From: Bacillus multifaciens
Lineage (GTDB): Bacteria > Bacillota > Bacilli > Bacillales > Bacillaceae_G
Direction: 5' to 3'
Length of the DNA: 64,000 nt
Assembly: GCF_030756675.1 (NCBI RefSeq)
Contig: NZ_JAVBXD010000016.1
Location: forward strand, 1 to 64,000
Shown: positions 1-10,877 of the stretch, piece after piece
How the letters are laid out: each line of letters starts with the position of its first letter
Numbering within the stretch: position 1 is the first letter of the stretch
Notes under the pieces: generated by a model
Database searches by the model: none
Told to the model about the DNA's origin: nothing
Seen by the model: only the letters and a program-made list of their open reading frames with translations
Program-made: the position numbers and the translations under genes

Positions 1-141
1 GAGAAAGATACGAATGAGACTGTACAAGCAATTCAAACACAAGCATCATCAATTACAGAAATAACAAATCAATCCATGCAAATAAAGAAAAAAATTGAAG
101 AACTAGAAGGATTGATTTCACAATTTAAAATTAAAGAATAA
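1..141 (+). CDS. C-terminal end of a methyl-accepting chemotaxis protein (partial)
   Basis: The reading frame is open from the first base and stops at 141, giving 46 residues. The segment is rich in Q, T, S, E and I with heptad spacing and ends in a charged coiled coil (IKKKIEELEGLISQFKIKE). This is typical of the last helix of chemoreceptor (MCP) signalling domains. The conserved hairpin tip and sensor region lie outside the window, so ligand and subfamily cannot be stated. A coiled-coil protein of another family is possible. A bcr1-like repeat and a strong terminator follow. Confidence 0.6.
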   Translation, partial: EKDTNETVQAIQTQASSITEITNQSMQIKKKIEELEGLISQFKIKE

Positions 142-145
142 AAAA

Positions 146-333
146 TATATAAATCCAAATTAAAAAGCTGACATAAAAACCCTTTTCTTTTTAGGTGGGC
201 GAGAGCGTCTGGCCATACGTAGAAGCAGTCTGCCACATGCGATGTTGAAACAAAGGGAGAAAGAAAGTAGCAGAATCTTTTCTTTCTGCATAGCAGCAAT
301 CTATATGTTGAAAAGTCAAAATGGATTTATATA
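146..333 (+). repeat. bcr1-like dispersed repeat, copy A
   Basis: A 188-bp unit bounded by a perfect 12-bp inverted repeat (TATATAAATCCA at 146-157, its complement at 322-333). The interior carries the block GGTGGGCGAGAGCGTCTGG also found near 38.37 kb. About 13 bp present in other copies (the AGGGCCTTTT part) is missing here. It resembles the bcr1 element of the B. cereus group; that name is from memory. No coding capacity. Confidence 0.75.
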
Positions 334-334
334 A

Positions 335-414
335 GAGACGGCTAATGAAAAAGCCCCAACTTTAAAAGGTATGAGCGTTTAAGTAGTGGGGGGCTGACAG
401 TCGTCTCTTTTTTT
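335..414. terminator. Long intrinsic terminator after the chemoreceptor
   Basis: The arms GAGACGGCT...AGCCCC and GGGGGGCT...CGTCTC pair into a long stem followed by a run of T residues at 407-414. It lies between two convergent genes and directly abuts bcr1-like copy A, so it may serve the chemoreceptor transcript. Confidence 0.7.
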
Positions 415-470
415 ACATTTTACCTTAAAGTTATTATATCGATAAAATATTGTGTGAGAATTTAAAGAGA

Positions 471-899
471 TTATTTATATTGATTAATATATTTGGTAAC
501 CTTTTCATTTAATGTTGCGAAAAACTCTGTAAATTCTGAACGAATTGTGTGAATGCTATTTACATGATGTAAAGAAAGCTTCTCATGTAAGAGAAATTCA
601 CCCTGATGTCCAAATACTTGTATATTTGCATTCATTTGCTCTGAATCTTCGTGTGTTGATACAAGGATGTAGTGAAATGCTTTTACAGGAATGGCATACG
701 TTTTACAGTACCGATTGTTTCCACTTTGAGTTGTAATTTGAAATTGGAGAATTTCTTTGTTTATTGTAATGGACAATGTTGTTGTTTTTAACTTTGTGTC
801 TGTGAACTGATCAAGTTCTTCAAGTTGCAGCTGAATTATAGTTTGATTTGTGAATTCGTGAATTTGTTCTTGGATTACTGGTTGAATTTGTAGCTCCAT
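471..899 (-). CDS. Hypothetical protein, 142 aa
   Basis: I do not recognise this family. The protein is soluble, with no signal peptide or membrane segment. It is rich in Q, T, I and E, with alternating beta-like stretches in the middle and a helical C-terminus. The start is supported by AAAGGAGA 10-12 bases upstream of ATG on the minus strand. It is a single-gene unit facing the preceding chemoreceptor. Codon use looks like that of its neighbours. The strong ribosome binding site and full-length frame suggest a real gene of unknown function. Confidence 0.6.
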   Translation of the reverse strand: MELQIQPVIQEQIHEFTNQTIIQLQLEELDQFTDTKLKTTTLSITINKEILQFQITTQSGNNRYCKTYAIPVKAFHYILVSTHEDSEQMNANIQVFGHQGEFLLHEKLSLHHVNSIHTIRSEFTEFFATLNEKVTKYINQYK

Positions 900-1198
900 A
901 TAATAAATAATCTCCTTTTCTTTATGTACTATAACGTATAGAACAAAAGAATTTATATAAAAGTTTCAAGTAATACATAAGGTTAAGAATTTTTATTGTA
1001 CCTTAAAGAGGATACATGATGATTTATTAAAAAACAATATAAATTAATATAACATTCAGTATTTTAAAAACTATATATTAATATTTTATGATATTCTATT
1101 GAGATAATTTTTTTTCGGTAGTAAAATGTTTTTAAGAATCTGCAAAAAAATAAAAATTTTGCAGGATAAAAGAAATTTTTAGCGAAATAAGTTAAAGT
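900..1198. other. AT-rich divergent intergenic region
   Basis: About 300 bp between the divergently oriented hypothetical gene and yusI. Very AT-rich. A small hairpin (CTGCAAAA...TTTTGCAG) lies at 1139-1164. No ORF with a ribosome binding site and no recognised RNA element. It probably holds the promoters of both flanking genes. Confidence 0.5.
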
Positions 1199-1227
1199 TT
1201 GAAATGAAAAAATATTTTTTATATGAT
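1199..1227 (+). promoter_or_regulatory. Predicted sigma-A promoter of yusI
   Basis: TTGAAA at 1199-1204 and TATGAT at 1222-1227 are separated by 17 bp. Transcription would start about 25 bp before the yusI ATG. Confidence 0.5.
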
Positions 1228-1260
1228 AAGGATAAAGGTTAGTGAAAAGTAGGTGAATGT

Positions 1261-1626
1261 ATGTCAGTAACATTTTATTCATACCCAAAATGTGGAACAT
1301 GTCAAAAGGCAAAAAAATGGTTAGAAGCAAATGATGTAGCATATGAAATGGTTCATATTGTCGAAAATCCACCTTCTAAGGAGGAACTTCGTACTATATA
1401 TGAAAATAGTGAATTACCATTAAAAAAATTCTTTAACACAAGTGGGATGCGTTACCGCGAGCTTGGGTTAAAAGACAAGCTAAAAGATGCAAGTGAAGAG
1501 GAAATGTTAGACATGCTCGCTTCTGATGGCATGTTAATCAAACGACCAATTGTAACAGGCGATAATGATGTAACGGTTGGCTTTAATGAAGAGCAATTTG
1601 AAAGCGTGTGGAAAAAGTACCAATAA
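1261..1626 (+). CDS. yusI: ArsC/Spx-family thioredoxin-fold protein YusI
   Basis: 121-residue member of the arsenate reductase/Spx family with the redox motif C11-G-T-C14 near the N-terminus after a beta strand, the usual family layout. The later segment ([15 protein letters not shown]) matches the conserved C-terminal part of the family, including the RP(I/L) motif. Family members either reduce substrates through the CxxC motif or, like Spx, bind RNA polymerase; nothing here decides between them. It lies directly upstream of gcvH, as yusI does in B. subtilis, but 41 bp and a separate ribosome binding site intervene. Start ATG follows TAGGTGAATGT. Confidence 0.85.
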   Translation: MSVTFYSYPKCGTCQKAKKWLEANDVAYEMVHIVENPPSKEELRTIYENSELPLKKFFNTSGMRYRELGLKDKLKDASEEEMLDMLASDGMLIKRPIVTGDNDVTVGFNEEQFESVWKKYQ

Positions 1627-1667
1627 GGTGCTTTTACATAATTAATACATTCATTGGAGGTACAGAC

Positions 1668-2051
1668 ATGAGCATTCCAAAACAATTACGTTACTCTGAA
1701 GAGCACGAGTGGGTACAAGTTGAAGGCAACCAAGTTATTATCGGTATTACAGATTTCGCACAACACGAATTAGGAGATATCGTATTCGTGGAACTTCCTG
1801 AAGTTGGTGCAGCAATTGCAGCTGACGAGCCATTCGGAAGCGTAGAGTCTGTTAAAACAGTTTCTGAACTATACGCACCTGTAGCAGGTAAAGTTGTAGC
1901 AGTAAACGAAGACTTAAATGACCAACCAGAGCTTGTTAACGAATCTCCATACGAAGGTGCATGGATGATTAAAGTTGAGCTTGAAGATGCAAGTCAAGTA
2001 GAAAAATTATTGACTGCAGAGCAATACGAAGAAATGATTAACCAAGACTAA
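1668..2051 (+). CDS. gcvH: Glycine cleavage system H protein
   Basis: 127 aa lipoyl-domain protein that shuttles the methylamine group between the P, T and L proteins of glycine cleavage. In Bacillus it is also a lipoyl-relay intermediate for other lipoate enzymes. The lipoylated lysine is K63 in [15 protein letters not shown]. An upstream in-frame start at 1608 exists, but GGAGG at 1656-1660 places translation at the ATG at 1668. The other glycine cleavage genes are absent nearby, as in B. subtilis. lipA, which makes the lipoyl group, is 16 kb downstream. Confidence 0.96.
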   Translation: MSIPKQLRYSEEHEWVQVEGNQVIIGITDFAQHELGDIVFVELPEVGAAIAADEPFGSVESVKTVSELYAPVAGKVVAVNEDLNDQPELVNESPYEGAWMIKVELEDASQVEKLLTAEQYEEMINQD

Positions 2052-2056
2052 TTTAG

Positions 2057-2084
2057 AAAAGACAGCCGTGAGCTGTCTTTTTTA
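2057..2084 (+). terminator. Intrinsic terminator after gcvH
   Basis: GACAGC-CGTGA-GCTGTC stem followed by six T residues, six bases after the stop codon. Confidence 0.85.
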
Positions 2085-2129
2085 TTTTTTAGAAACAAAT
2101 TGGAGATTTTAGCACCCTCACATTCTGAC

Positions 2130-2517
2130 CAAGCCGCTTCCGCTTTTCTATTGTCCAGTTCCAGCGGCTAGAACAGTCGGTCGTTTCGCGCCTTCCTACG
2201 AGGCAAAAAGCGCCTCTACGTCAGGAGCTCCAACGCGCTCCTGTTCTGAACGAGCCGCTTCCGCTTTTCTTGTGATCCAGCTCCAGCGGCTAGAACAGTC
2301 GGTCGTTTCGCGCCTTCCTACGAGGCAAAAAGCGCCTCTACGTCAGGAGCTCCAACGCGCTCCTGTTCTGACCAAGCTGCTTCCGCTTTTCTTGTGATCC
2401 AGCTCCAGCGGCTAGAATCTCCGGTCGTTTCGCTCTCTCGGTCGAAGTAAAAAGCACTTCTCGGTCGAGAGCTCCAACGCCCTGCGCTTCTGACCAAGCC
2501 CCTTCCGCTTTTCTTCA
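2130..2517. repeat. Three tandem copies of an AGCGGC...GCCGCT palindromic repeat
   Basis: Units at about 2163-2259, 2285-2381 and 2407-2504 each start with CCAGCGGCTAGAA and end with TTCTGAnCnAGCCGCT followed by TCCGCTTTTCT. The ends are mutually complementary, so each unit can fold as a long hairpin. Units 1 and 2 share the interior GGTCGTTTCGCGCC/GGCAAAAAGCGCC; unit 3 is a second subtype (TCTCCGGTCG, CTCTCGGTCGAAG). Single copies recur near 4.15 kb (subtype 2) and 32.9 kb (subtype 1). No protein is encoded with a ribosome binding site. Confidence 0.85.
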
Positions 2518-2610
2518 CAAAAATAAACAGGAAACAACATTAAAATATCGAATATACTATATACTAAGGGTAAGGTTGTATCATAGTATATGGTGATCGG
2601 GTGATGCCAA

Positions 2611-2955
2611 ATGGTCTATGTGGAAAAAGTAATTATTGTTGAAGGTAAATCAGATAAGAGAAAGATCGAAACGATTATTAGAGAACCGGTGGAAATTGTT
2701 TGTACAAATGGTACAATTGGTTTGTCGAAAATGGATGAACTCATTGACCAGTTGTATGATAAAGAAGTGTATGTTCTTGTGGACGCAGATGATGCAGGAG
2801 AGAAATTACGCAAACAGTTTCGCCGAGAATTTCCACATGCTGAACATATTTACATTGATCGTTCGTATCGAGAGGTTGCAACTGCACCGTCGTCTCATTT
2901 AGCGAACGTTTTATGGGGAGCTGACATTGACGTCTATACAGAATTTTTACGGTAA
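2611..2955 (+). CDS. yusF: TOPRIM-domain protein YusF
   Basis: 114-residue stand-alone TOPRIM domain. The acidic residue of motif 1 is E11 (IIVEGKSD) and the DxD motif is D58-A-D60 (VLVDADDAG). These bind the catalytic metal in primases, topoisomerases and M5-type ribonucleases. Family members of this size are annotated as small primase-like proteins; the substrate is not known. It is followed 11 bp later by yusE and probably co-transcribed. Start ATG follows GGGTGAT. Confidence 0.85.
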   Translation: MVYVEKVIIVEGKSDKRKIETIIREPVEIVCTNGTIGLSKMDELIDQLYDKEVYVLVDADDAGEKLRKQFRREFPHAEHIYIDRSYREVATAPSSHLANVLWGADIDVYTEFLR

Positions 2956-2966
2956 GGAAGGGTACA

Positions 2967-3266
2967 ATGATTGATTGGACAGGACATGAAGCAACAGTTG
3001 CAGTTAGAGACCAAGATAAAGCAGTGTTATACGTATATACGCCAATGTGCGGTACGTGTCAGCTTGCAAAAAAAATGCTAACGGTTGTTGAGGCAGCGTT
3101 GCCTCATTTAGAAATTGGAATGCTAAATGTAAATTATGCACCGCATTTTGCGCGGGCGTATCAAATTGAAAGTGTTCCATGTTTGCTTGTATTTGAAAAG
3201 AATCAACTTGTAAAGAAAATATATGCATTTCAATCTGTGGAATATTTATATATGGAATTACAATAG
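2967..3266 (+). CDS. yusE: Thioredoxin-like protein YusE
   Basis: 99 aa thioredoxin-fold protein with the active-site motif C28-G-T-C31 (TPMCGTCQLAKKM) and the cis-proline segment VPCLLVF. It should act as a cytoplasmic thiol reductant or oxidoreductase; partner unknown. No signal peptide. The GTC centre differs from the GPC of canonical TrxA. It is the second gene of the yusF-yusE pair (GGAAGG ribosome binding site 5 bp before ATG). A GGCGGC hairpin without a clear T-run follows the stop. Confidence 0.88.
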   Translation: MIDWTGHEATVAVRDQDKAVLYVYTPMCGTCQLAKKMLTVVEAALPHLEIGMLNVNYAPHFARAYQIESVPCLLVFEKNQLVKKIYAFQSVEYLYMELQ

Positions 3267-3420
3267 GCGGCAAAAATTTTGCCGCCTCGACATATTTCTT
3301 GGGAAATAGTAAGAAATAAGTGGGTTTTCGTACAGCTTTTGTCGAGAGAATGGTACAGGAGAGCGCGTGATGAAAATGGAATGGTAATATGTAAAACGTG
3401 ATATGGGGAGTGTGATAAAG

Positions 3421-3765
3421 ATGAAATTGTATTCACTGCTTCAATCATTTGTAACATATGCCAATACGCAATATCACTTAGAACCACTATTACCACAATT
3501 CGAAAAGGTTGTTTGTTTTACTTTCCAAGATGAACGTTATTCATTGAATATTTCAAGAGAGAAAATTGAACTTATAAATGGTGCGGTGGAAACAGAAGAA
3601 ATTGTTTGTTTTCAAGAAACAGATTTGAGATTGTTAATTACAGGACAAGTTCGCTTGCAGTCGCTATTGCGCCGAAATGCGATTACATACAGAGGGACAT
3701 ATCGAACGATGTTATTGGTAGAATCTGTATTTCATATTTGCAAACCGTTAAGAGTAGGTGCTTAA
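3421..3765 (+). CDS. yusD: SCP2-like sterol-carrier domain protein, YusD-like
   Basis: 114 aa soluble protein. The hydrophobic beta segment VVCFTFQDERYSLNI and the late ALLRRNAITYRG-like stretch (LQSLLRRNAITYRGTYRTMLLVE) fit the SCP2 fold seen in Bacillus YusD. No catalytic residues are known for the family; the fold holds a hydrophobic ligand. GGGGAG at 3406-3411 favours ATG 3421 over the upstream ATG at 3403, which that site overlaps. It sits between yusE and the met operon as expected from B. subtilis order. Family assignment rests on position and weak motif similarity. Confidence 0.6.
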   Translation: MKLYSLLQSFVTYANTQYHLEPLLPQFEKVVCFTFQDERYSLNISREKIELINGAVETEEIVCFQETDLRLLITGQVRLQSLLRRNAITYRGTYRTMLLVESVFHICKPLRVGA

Positions 3766-3800
3766 ATTTCAGAAAGTTTATTTTTTGCTAAAAATTTCTG

Positions 3801-3829
3801 TTGACATCTATTTCTTGCGTTGATACAAT
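3801..3829 (+). promoter_or_regulatory. Sigma-A promoter of the metNPQ operon
   Basis: A consensus TTGACA at 3801-3806 and TACAAT at 3824-3829 with a 17-bp spacer, about 62 bp upstream of the SAM riboswitch. Confidence 0.8.
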
Positions 3830-3891
3830 TCAAAACATAAAATAACGAAAACTTCATAACGATAAAATCAGACGAAATTTATATCTGATTT

Positions 3892-4066
3892 TCTCTTATC
3901 AAGAGAGGTGGAGGGACTGTGCCCTGTGAAACCCGGCAACCGTCAACTTATGTTGAAATGGTGCCAATTCCTGCAAAGCGAATGCTTTGAGAGATGAGAG
4001 GAAAGGATAATAGTAATTTATGTATATAAACCTTTCTGCTCATTTTAAAGCAGAAAGGTTTTTTGT
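3892..4066 (+). promoter_or_regulatory. SAM-I (S-box) riboswitch with terminator
   Basis: The aptamer runs from CTCTTATCAAGAGAGGTGGAGGGAC through the AAACCCGGCAACC core to the closing GAGATGAGAGG arm near 4001, which is the S-box pattern. A terminator follows: AACCTTTCTGCT at 4029-4040 pairs with AGCAGAAAGGTT at 4049-4060, then T-rich sequence. When S-adenosylmethionine is bound, the downstream methionine importer should be turned off by termination. Unusually, a 140-bp dispersed repeat lies between this terminator and metN. Confidence 0.96.
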
Positions 4067-4120
4067 TGTTTCGGTGTAGGAGGACACTTGAACAACAAAC
4101 CGTTTATATAGTAATAGCGG

Positions 4121-4260
4121 CAAGCCGCCTACGCTTTTTATAATCCAGCTTCAGCGGCTAGAATCTCCGGTCGTTTCGCTCTCTCGGTCGAAGTAAAAAA
4201 ACACTTCTCGGTCGAGAGCTCCAACGTCCTGCGATTCTGAGCAAGCCGCTTACGCTTTTT
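4121..4260. repeat. AGCGGC...GCCGCT repeat between riboswitch and metN
   Basis: Single copy (core 4153-4250) of the palindromic repeat also found at 2.1-2.5 kb, of the TCTCCGGTCG/CTCTCGGTCGAAG subtype. It lies in the 5' leader of metN, downstream of the riboswitch terminator, and ends 10 bases before the metN ribosome binding site. Confidence 0.85.
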
Positions 4261-4281
4261 AATTTAAAAGGGGTGACATCT

Positions 4282-5307
4282 ATGATCATTTTAGAAAATG
4301 TAAAGAAAATATATCGCTCTAAACACGGTGATGTTACCGCTGTGGATGATGCGAATTTACAAATAGAAAAAGGCGAGGTTTTCGGGGTCATCGGCTATAG
4401 CGGTGCCGGAAAGAGTTCGTTAATTCGTTTGTTTAATCAATTGGAAAAACCGACGTCTGGAAAGATTAAGATCGGAGAGCGTGTGATTTCGGCAATTACA
4501 GGGAAGGAACTTCGAGAAGCACGTCAAGAAATTGGGATGATTTTTCAGCACTTCAACTTACTTTGGTCACGAACTGTTCGTGAAAATATTGCTTTCCCGC
4601 TTGAAATTGCTGGGGTGACAAAAGAGAAGCGAAATCAGCGCGTCGACGAATTAATTCGTCTTGTTGGTTTAGAAGGACGAGGAGATGCGTATCCATCTCA
4701 GTTAAGTGGTGGACAAAAGCAGCGCGTCGGTATTGCGAGAGCATTAGCAAATAATCCGAAAGTATTATTGTGCGATGAAGCAACGTCAGCATTAGATCCA
4801 GAAACGACAGATCAAATTTTAGATTTGCTTCTTGATATTAATAAGCGTCTCGGGTTAACAATTGTACTTATTACACATGAAATGCATGTTATTCAAAAAA
4901 TTTGTAACCGCGTTGCTGTTATGGAAAAAGGAAAGATTGTTGAAAGCGGAAGCGTGTTGGATGTATTTCGTAATCCGCAGCAAGATATTACAAAGCGCTT
5001 CGTTAAACAAATAACAGATTCTGAAGATGCAGATGAAGCAATTGAGCATTTAGCAGAGAAATACCCAGAAGGTAAGGTTGTGAAACTGCAATTTATTGGC
5101 GATGCGGTAGAAAGACCAGTTTTACAGGAGTTAATGAAGCAAGATGGAGTGGAAGTGAGCATTCTGCAAGGGAATATTGCACAAACGACAAACGGGGCGT
5201 ATGGAAGCTTAATTGTCCACTTAAATGGCGATGAAGATGTAGTTGCAAAAGCAATCGCAACGATTGAACAAGAGCAAGTCGAGCTGGAGGTGATTGCACA
5301 TGGATAA
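4282..5307 (+). CDS. metN: Methionine ABC transporter ATP-binding protein
   Basis: 341 aa ATPase of the high-affinity methionine (and methionine-derivative) importer. Walker A is GYSGAGKS (38-45), Q-loop Q89, signature LSGGQ (141-145), Walker B VLLCDE (161-166) and H-loop H199. The C-terminal 90 residues form the NIL domain that senses methionine and down-regulates transport. AAAAGGGGTG at 4267-4275 places the start at ATG 4282, not at the upstream GTG 4273. The last codons overlap the start of metP by 8 bp, so the two are translationally coupled. Controlled by the upstream SAM riboswitch. Confidence 0.97.
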   Translation: MIILENVKKIYRSKHGDVTAVDDANLQIEKGEVFGVIGYSGAGKSSLIRLFNQLEKPTSGKIKIGERVISAITGKELREARQEIGMIFQHFNLLWSRTVRENIAFPLEIAGVTKEKRNQRVDELIRLVGLEGRGDAYPSQLSGGQKQRVGIARALANNPKVLLCDEATSALDPETTDQILDLLLDINKRLGLTIVLITHEMHVIQKICNRVAVMEKGKIVESGSVLDVFRNPQQDITKRFVKQITDSEDADEAIEHLAEKYPEGKVVKLQFIGDAVERPVLQELMKQDGVEVSILQGNIAQTTNGAYGSLIVHLNGDEDVVAKAIATIEQEQVELEVIAHG

Positions 5308-5965
5308 TCTATTTCAAAATGTCGATTGGGATACAATGCTAGAAGCTACTAGAGAAACGTTATATATGACGACAGTTGCCACACTGGCAACATTTGTATT
5401 AGGTCTTATTCTTGGATTATTATTGTTTCTTACAGGAAAAGATAATTTATGGGAGAACAAACCGGTCAATGTTGTAATTGGTGCGTTTGTGAATATTTTC
5501 CGTTCTATCCCGTTCATCATTTTAATTATTTTACTCATTCCATTTACGAAGTTTCTTCTAAGTACCATTCTTGGAGCAAGTGCTGCATTGCCAGCATTAA
5601 TTGTTGGGGCAGCGCCGTTTTATGCGAGAATGGTTGAAATTGCGCTTCGTGAAATTGATAAAGGTGTCATTGAAGCATCGAAAGCGATGGGGGCAAAGAC
5701 AAGTACAATTATTTTAAAAGTATTAATACCAGAAGCTTTTCCGGCGCTTATTTCAGGTATCACTGTAACGGCCATTGCACTGGTCGGTTATACGGCAATG
5801 GCTGGAGTGGTTGGTGCAGGCGGCCTTGGTACACTTGCTTATTTAGAGGGATTCCAGCGGGGCAATAGCGATGTAACTCTTATGGCAACAATTCTTGTGC
5901 TTGTGATCGTATTTATTATTCAAGTGCTTGGTGACTTCTTTACGAAGCGGCTTGATAAAAGATAA
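5300..5965 (+). CDS. metP: Methionine ABC transporter permease
   Basis: 221 aa inner-membrane permease (MetI/MetP family) with about five transmembrane helices. The EAA loop, EASKAMGAKTSTIILKVLIPEAFP, near residues 135-158 contacts MetN. The start ATG at 5300 follows GGAGGTGAT inside the end of metN. The final TM region contains the GYTAMAGVVGAGGLG motif typical of methionine permeases. metQ follows after 78 bp. Confidence 0.96.
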   Translation: MDNLFQNVDWDTMLEATRETLYMTTVATLATFVLGLILGLLLFLTGKDNLWENKPVNVVIGAFVNIFRSIPFIILIILLIPFTKFLLSTILGASAALPALIVGAAPFYARMVEIALREIDKGVIEASKAMGAKTSTIILKVLIPEAFPALISGITVTAIALVGYTAMAGVVGAGGLGTLAYLEGFQRGNSDVTLMATILVLVIVFIIQVLGDFFTKRLDKR

Positions 5966-6043
5966 AGAAGAGTTTTCGTCTCAGACGAAGGCTTTCTATA
6001 AAATTACTATTTTGAATATTACAAAAAGAAAGGGCGTTATAAC

Positions 6044-6856
6044 ATGAAAAAGGTATTATTTTCAGCACTTATTGCTGTATTTGTATTTGCATTAGCTGCT
6101 TGTGGTAGCGGCGAAAAAGATAAGAAAACACTTGTAGTTGGTGCTTCTAACGTACCGCATGCGGTTATTTTAGAAAAAGCGAAACCACTATTAGAGAAAA
6201 AAGGTATTACATTAAAAATTAAAAAATTCCAGGACTATGTACTACCAAACGAAACGTTAGCTAGTAAAGATTTGGATGCAAACTATTTCCAACACATTCC
6301 GTATTTAGAGAAAGAAATGAAAGATAAAAAATATGATTTTGAAGTAGCAGGGAAAATTCATTTAGAGCCAATCGGTGTATATTCTCAAAAGTATAAAAGC
6401 TTAAAAGACCTTCCAGACGGAGCAACAATCATTATGAGTAACTCTGTTGCTGACCATGGACGTGGGTTAGCAATTTTACAAAAAGAGGGTATTTTAAAAA
6501 TTAAAGACGGTGTAGAACCTGTTAAAGCAACTTTAAAAGATATTGCGGAAAATCCGAAACACTTGAAGTTCAAAACAGACATTGAGCCTGGTTTATTACC
6601 GCAAGTGTATAACAATAAAGAAGGCGATGCAGTTTTAATTAACTCAAACTATGCGATTGATGCGAAATTAAATCCAGACAAAGATGCAATTGCAATTGAA
6701 GGTAAGGATTCTCCATATGCAAACGTAGTTGTTGTTCGTAAAGGGGATAAAGATAAGAAAGAAATTAAAGCACTTGTAGAAGTATTACATTCAAAAGAAA
6801 TTCAAGATTTTATTACAAAAGAATACAAAGGAGCTGTGCTTCCTGTAAGTGAATAA
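6044..6856 (+). CDS. metQ: Methionine-binding lipoprotein MetQ
   Basis: 270 aa solute-binding protein of the NlpA/MetQ family. The signal peptide of 19 residues ends in the lipobox LAAC with the acylated cysteine C20, so the mature protein is anchored to the outer face of the membrane. The conserved NLPA-type segments VGASNVPHAVILE, QHIPYLE and ALINSNYA-like (AVLINSNYA) are present. It delivers methionine to MetP/MetN. Start ATG follows AGAAAGGGCG. Last gene of the operon, followed at once by a terminator. Confidence 0.96.
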   Translation: MKKVLFSALIAVFVFALAACGSGEKDKKTLVVGASNVPHAVILEKAKPLLEKKGITLKIKKFQDYVLPNETLASKDLDANYFQHIPYLEKEMKDKKYDFEVAGKIHLEPIGVYSQKYKSLKDLPDGATIIMSNSVADHGRGLAILQKEGILKIKDGVEPVKATLKDIAENPKHLKFKTDIEPGLLPQVYNNKEGDAVLINSNYAIDAKLNPDKDAIAIEGKDSPYANVVVVRKGDKDKKEIKALVEVLHSKEIQDFITKEYKGAVLPVSE

Positions 6857-6860
6857 GGTG

Positions 6861-6893
6861 AAAAAAGGGCTGGGATTTCTTAGCCCTTTTTTC
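6861..6893 (+). terminator. Intrinsic terminator of metNPQ
   Basis: AAAAAAGGGCT loop AGCCCTTTTTT stem with flanking A and T runs, directly after metQ. Confidence 0.88.
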
Positions 6894-6984
6894 TTTATAT
6901 AATTAGGAAGAAAGGTGTATCATAATATAATGTGCAGAAAATTCCTGTTCGTATTTGTAGAAAAATTGTTACATTTTTTCAGCG

Positions 6985-7040
6985 TTTGCGATATCATTTT
7001 ATTTGATATAAAATTAGAATGAGAATAAAATGAGAATGTG
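6985..7040 (+). promoter_or_regulatory. Candidate suf promoter with 11-bp direct repeat
   Basis: A possible -35 TTTGCG (6985-6990) and -10 TATAAA (7007-7012) are spaced 16 bp. Just downstream is a tandem 11-bp repeat, ATGAGAATAAA then ATGAGAATGTG (7019-7040), one helical turn apart. Such a direct repeat at the start of transcription could be an operator. The binding protein is unknown; the SufR-like regulator encoded at 26.5 kb is one candidate. Confidence 0.35.
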
Positions 7041-7092
7041 AACGTTTTAGGAATTTTTAAAATGTATATAGAGAATTATTGGAGGTATTGAG

Positions 7093-7878
7093 ATGGCGGG
7101 TTCTACATTAACGATTAAAGATTTACATGTATCAATTGATGGCAAAGAAATTTTAAAAGGTGTAAACCTTGAAGTAAAAGGTGGAGAAATCCATGCAATC
7201 ATGGGACCTAACGGAACAGGTAAATCAACTTTATCTTCTGCAATTATGGGTCACCCAAAATATGAAGTAACACAAGGTAGCATCATCATCGACGGTGAAG
7301 ATGTATTAGAAATGGAAGTAGATGAGCGTGCACAAGCTGGTCTATTCCTAGCAATGCAATATCCAAGTGAAATTAGCGGAGTAACAAATGCTGACTTCTT
7401 ACGTTCTGCAATTAATGCACGTCGCGAAGAAGGCGATGAAATTTCTCTTATGAAATTTATCCGTACATTAGATAAAAATATGGAATTCCTAGAAATGGAT
7501 CCAGCAATGGCACAACGTTATTTAAATGAAGGTTTCTCTGGCGGTGAGAAAAAACGTAACGAAATTCTTCAATTAATGATGATTCAGCCGAAAATTGCAA
7601 TCTTAGATGAAATCGACTCTGGTCTTGATATCGATGCATTAAAAGTTGTATCTAAAGGTATTAACGAAATGCGCGGCGAAGATTTCGGTTGCTTAATGAT
7701 TACTCACTACCAACGTTTATTAAACTACATTACTCCAGATCATGTACACGTTATGATGAATGGTCGTATTGTGAAATCTGGCGGTCCTGAGCTTGCACAC
7801 CGTTTAGAAGCTGAAGGTTATGACTGGATTAAAAAAGAACTAGGTATCGAAGACGAAACAGAAGAGCAAGAAGCGTAA
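7093..7878 (+). CDS. sufC: Fe-S cluster assembly ATPase SufC
   Basis: 261 aa ABC-type ATPase of the SufBCD scaffold, cytoplasmic and without membrane domains. Walker A GPNGTGKS (38-45), signature FSGGEKKR (148-155) and Walker B AILDEIDSGLD (about 169-179) are intact; the EKKR form of the signature is typical of SufC. ATP hydrolysis drives conformational change of SufB-SufD during cluster assembly. First gene of the operon in the order C-D-S-U-B seen in B. subtilis; GGAGG precedes ATG. Confidence 0.97.
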   Translation: MAGSTLTIKDLHVSIDGKEILKGVNLEVKGGEIHAIMGPNGTGKSTLSSAIMGHPKYEVTQGSIIIDGEDVLEMEVDERAQAGLFLAMQYPSEISGVTNADFLRSAINARREEGDEISLMKFIRTLDKNMEFLEMDPAMAQRYLNEGFSGGEKKRNEILQLMMIQPKIAILDEIDSGLDIDALKVVSKGINEMRGEDFGCLMITHYQRLLNYITPDHVHVMMNGRIVKSGGPELAHRLEAEGYDWIKKELGIEDETEEQEA

Positions 7879-7894
7879 GAGAGGAGCAATAAAC

Positions 7895-10828
<2,934 letters not shown>

Positions 10829-10877
10829 TGCAGATCACTTCCTAAAATAGAGGTTATCCAAGGAGGGACATACGAAC

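Noticed and set aside
1064-1372. Minus-strand frame of 102 codons before yusI
   Set aside because: AT-rich low-complexity product, overlaps the well-supported yusI, no ribosome binding site.
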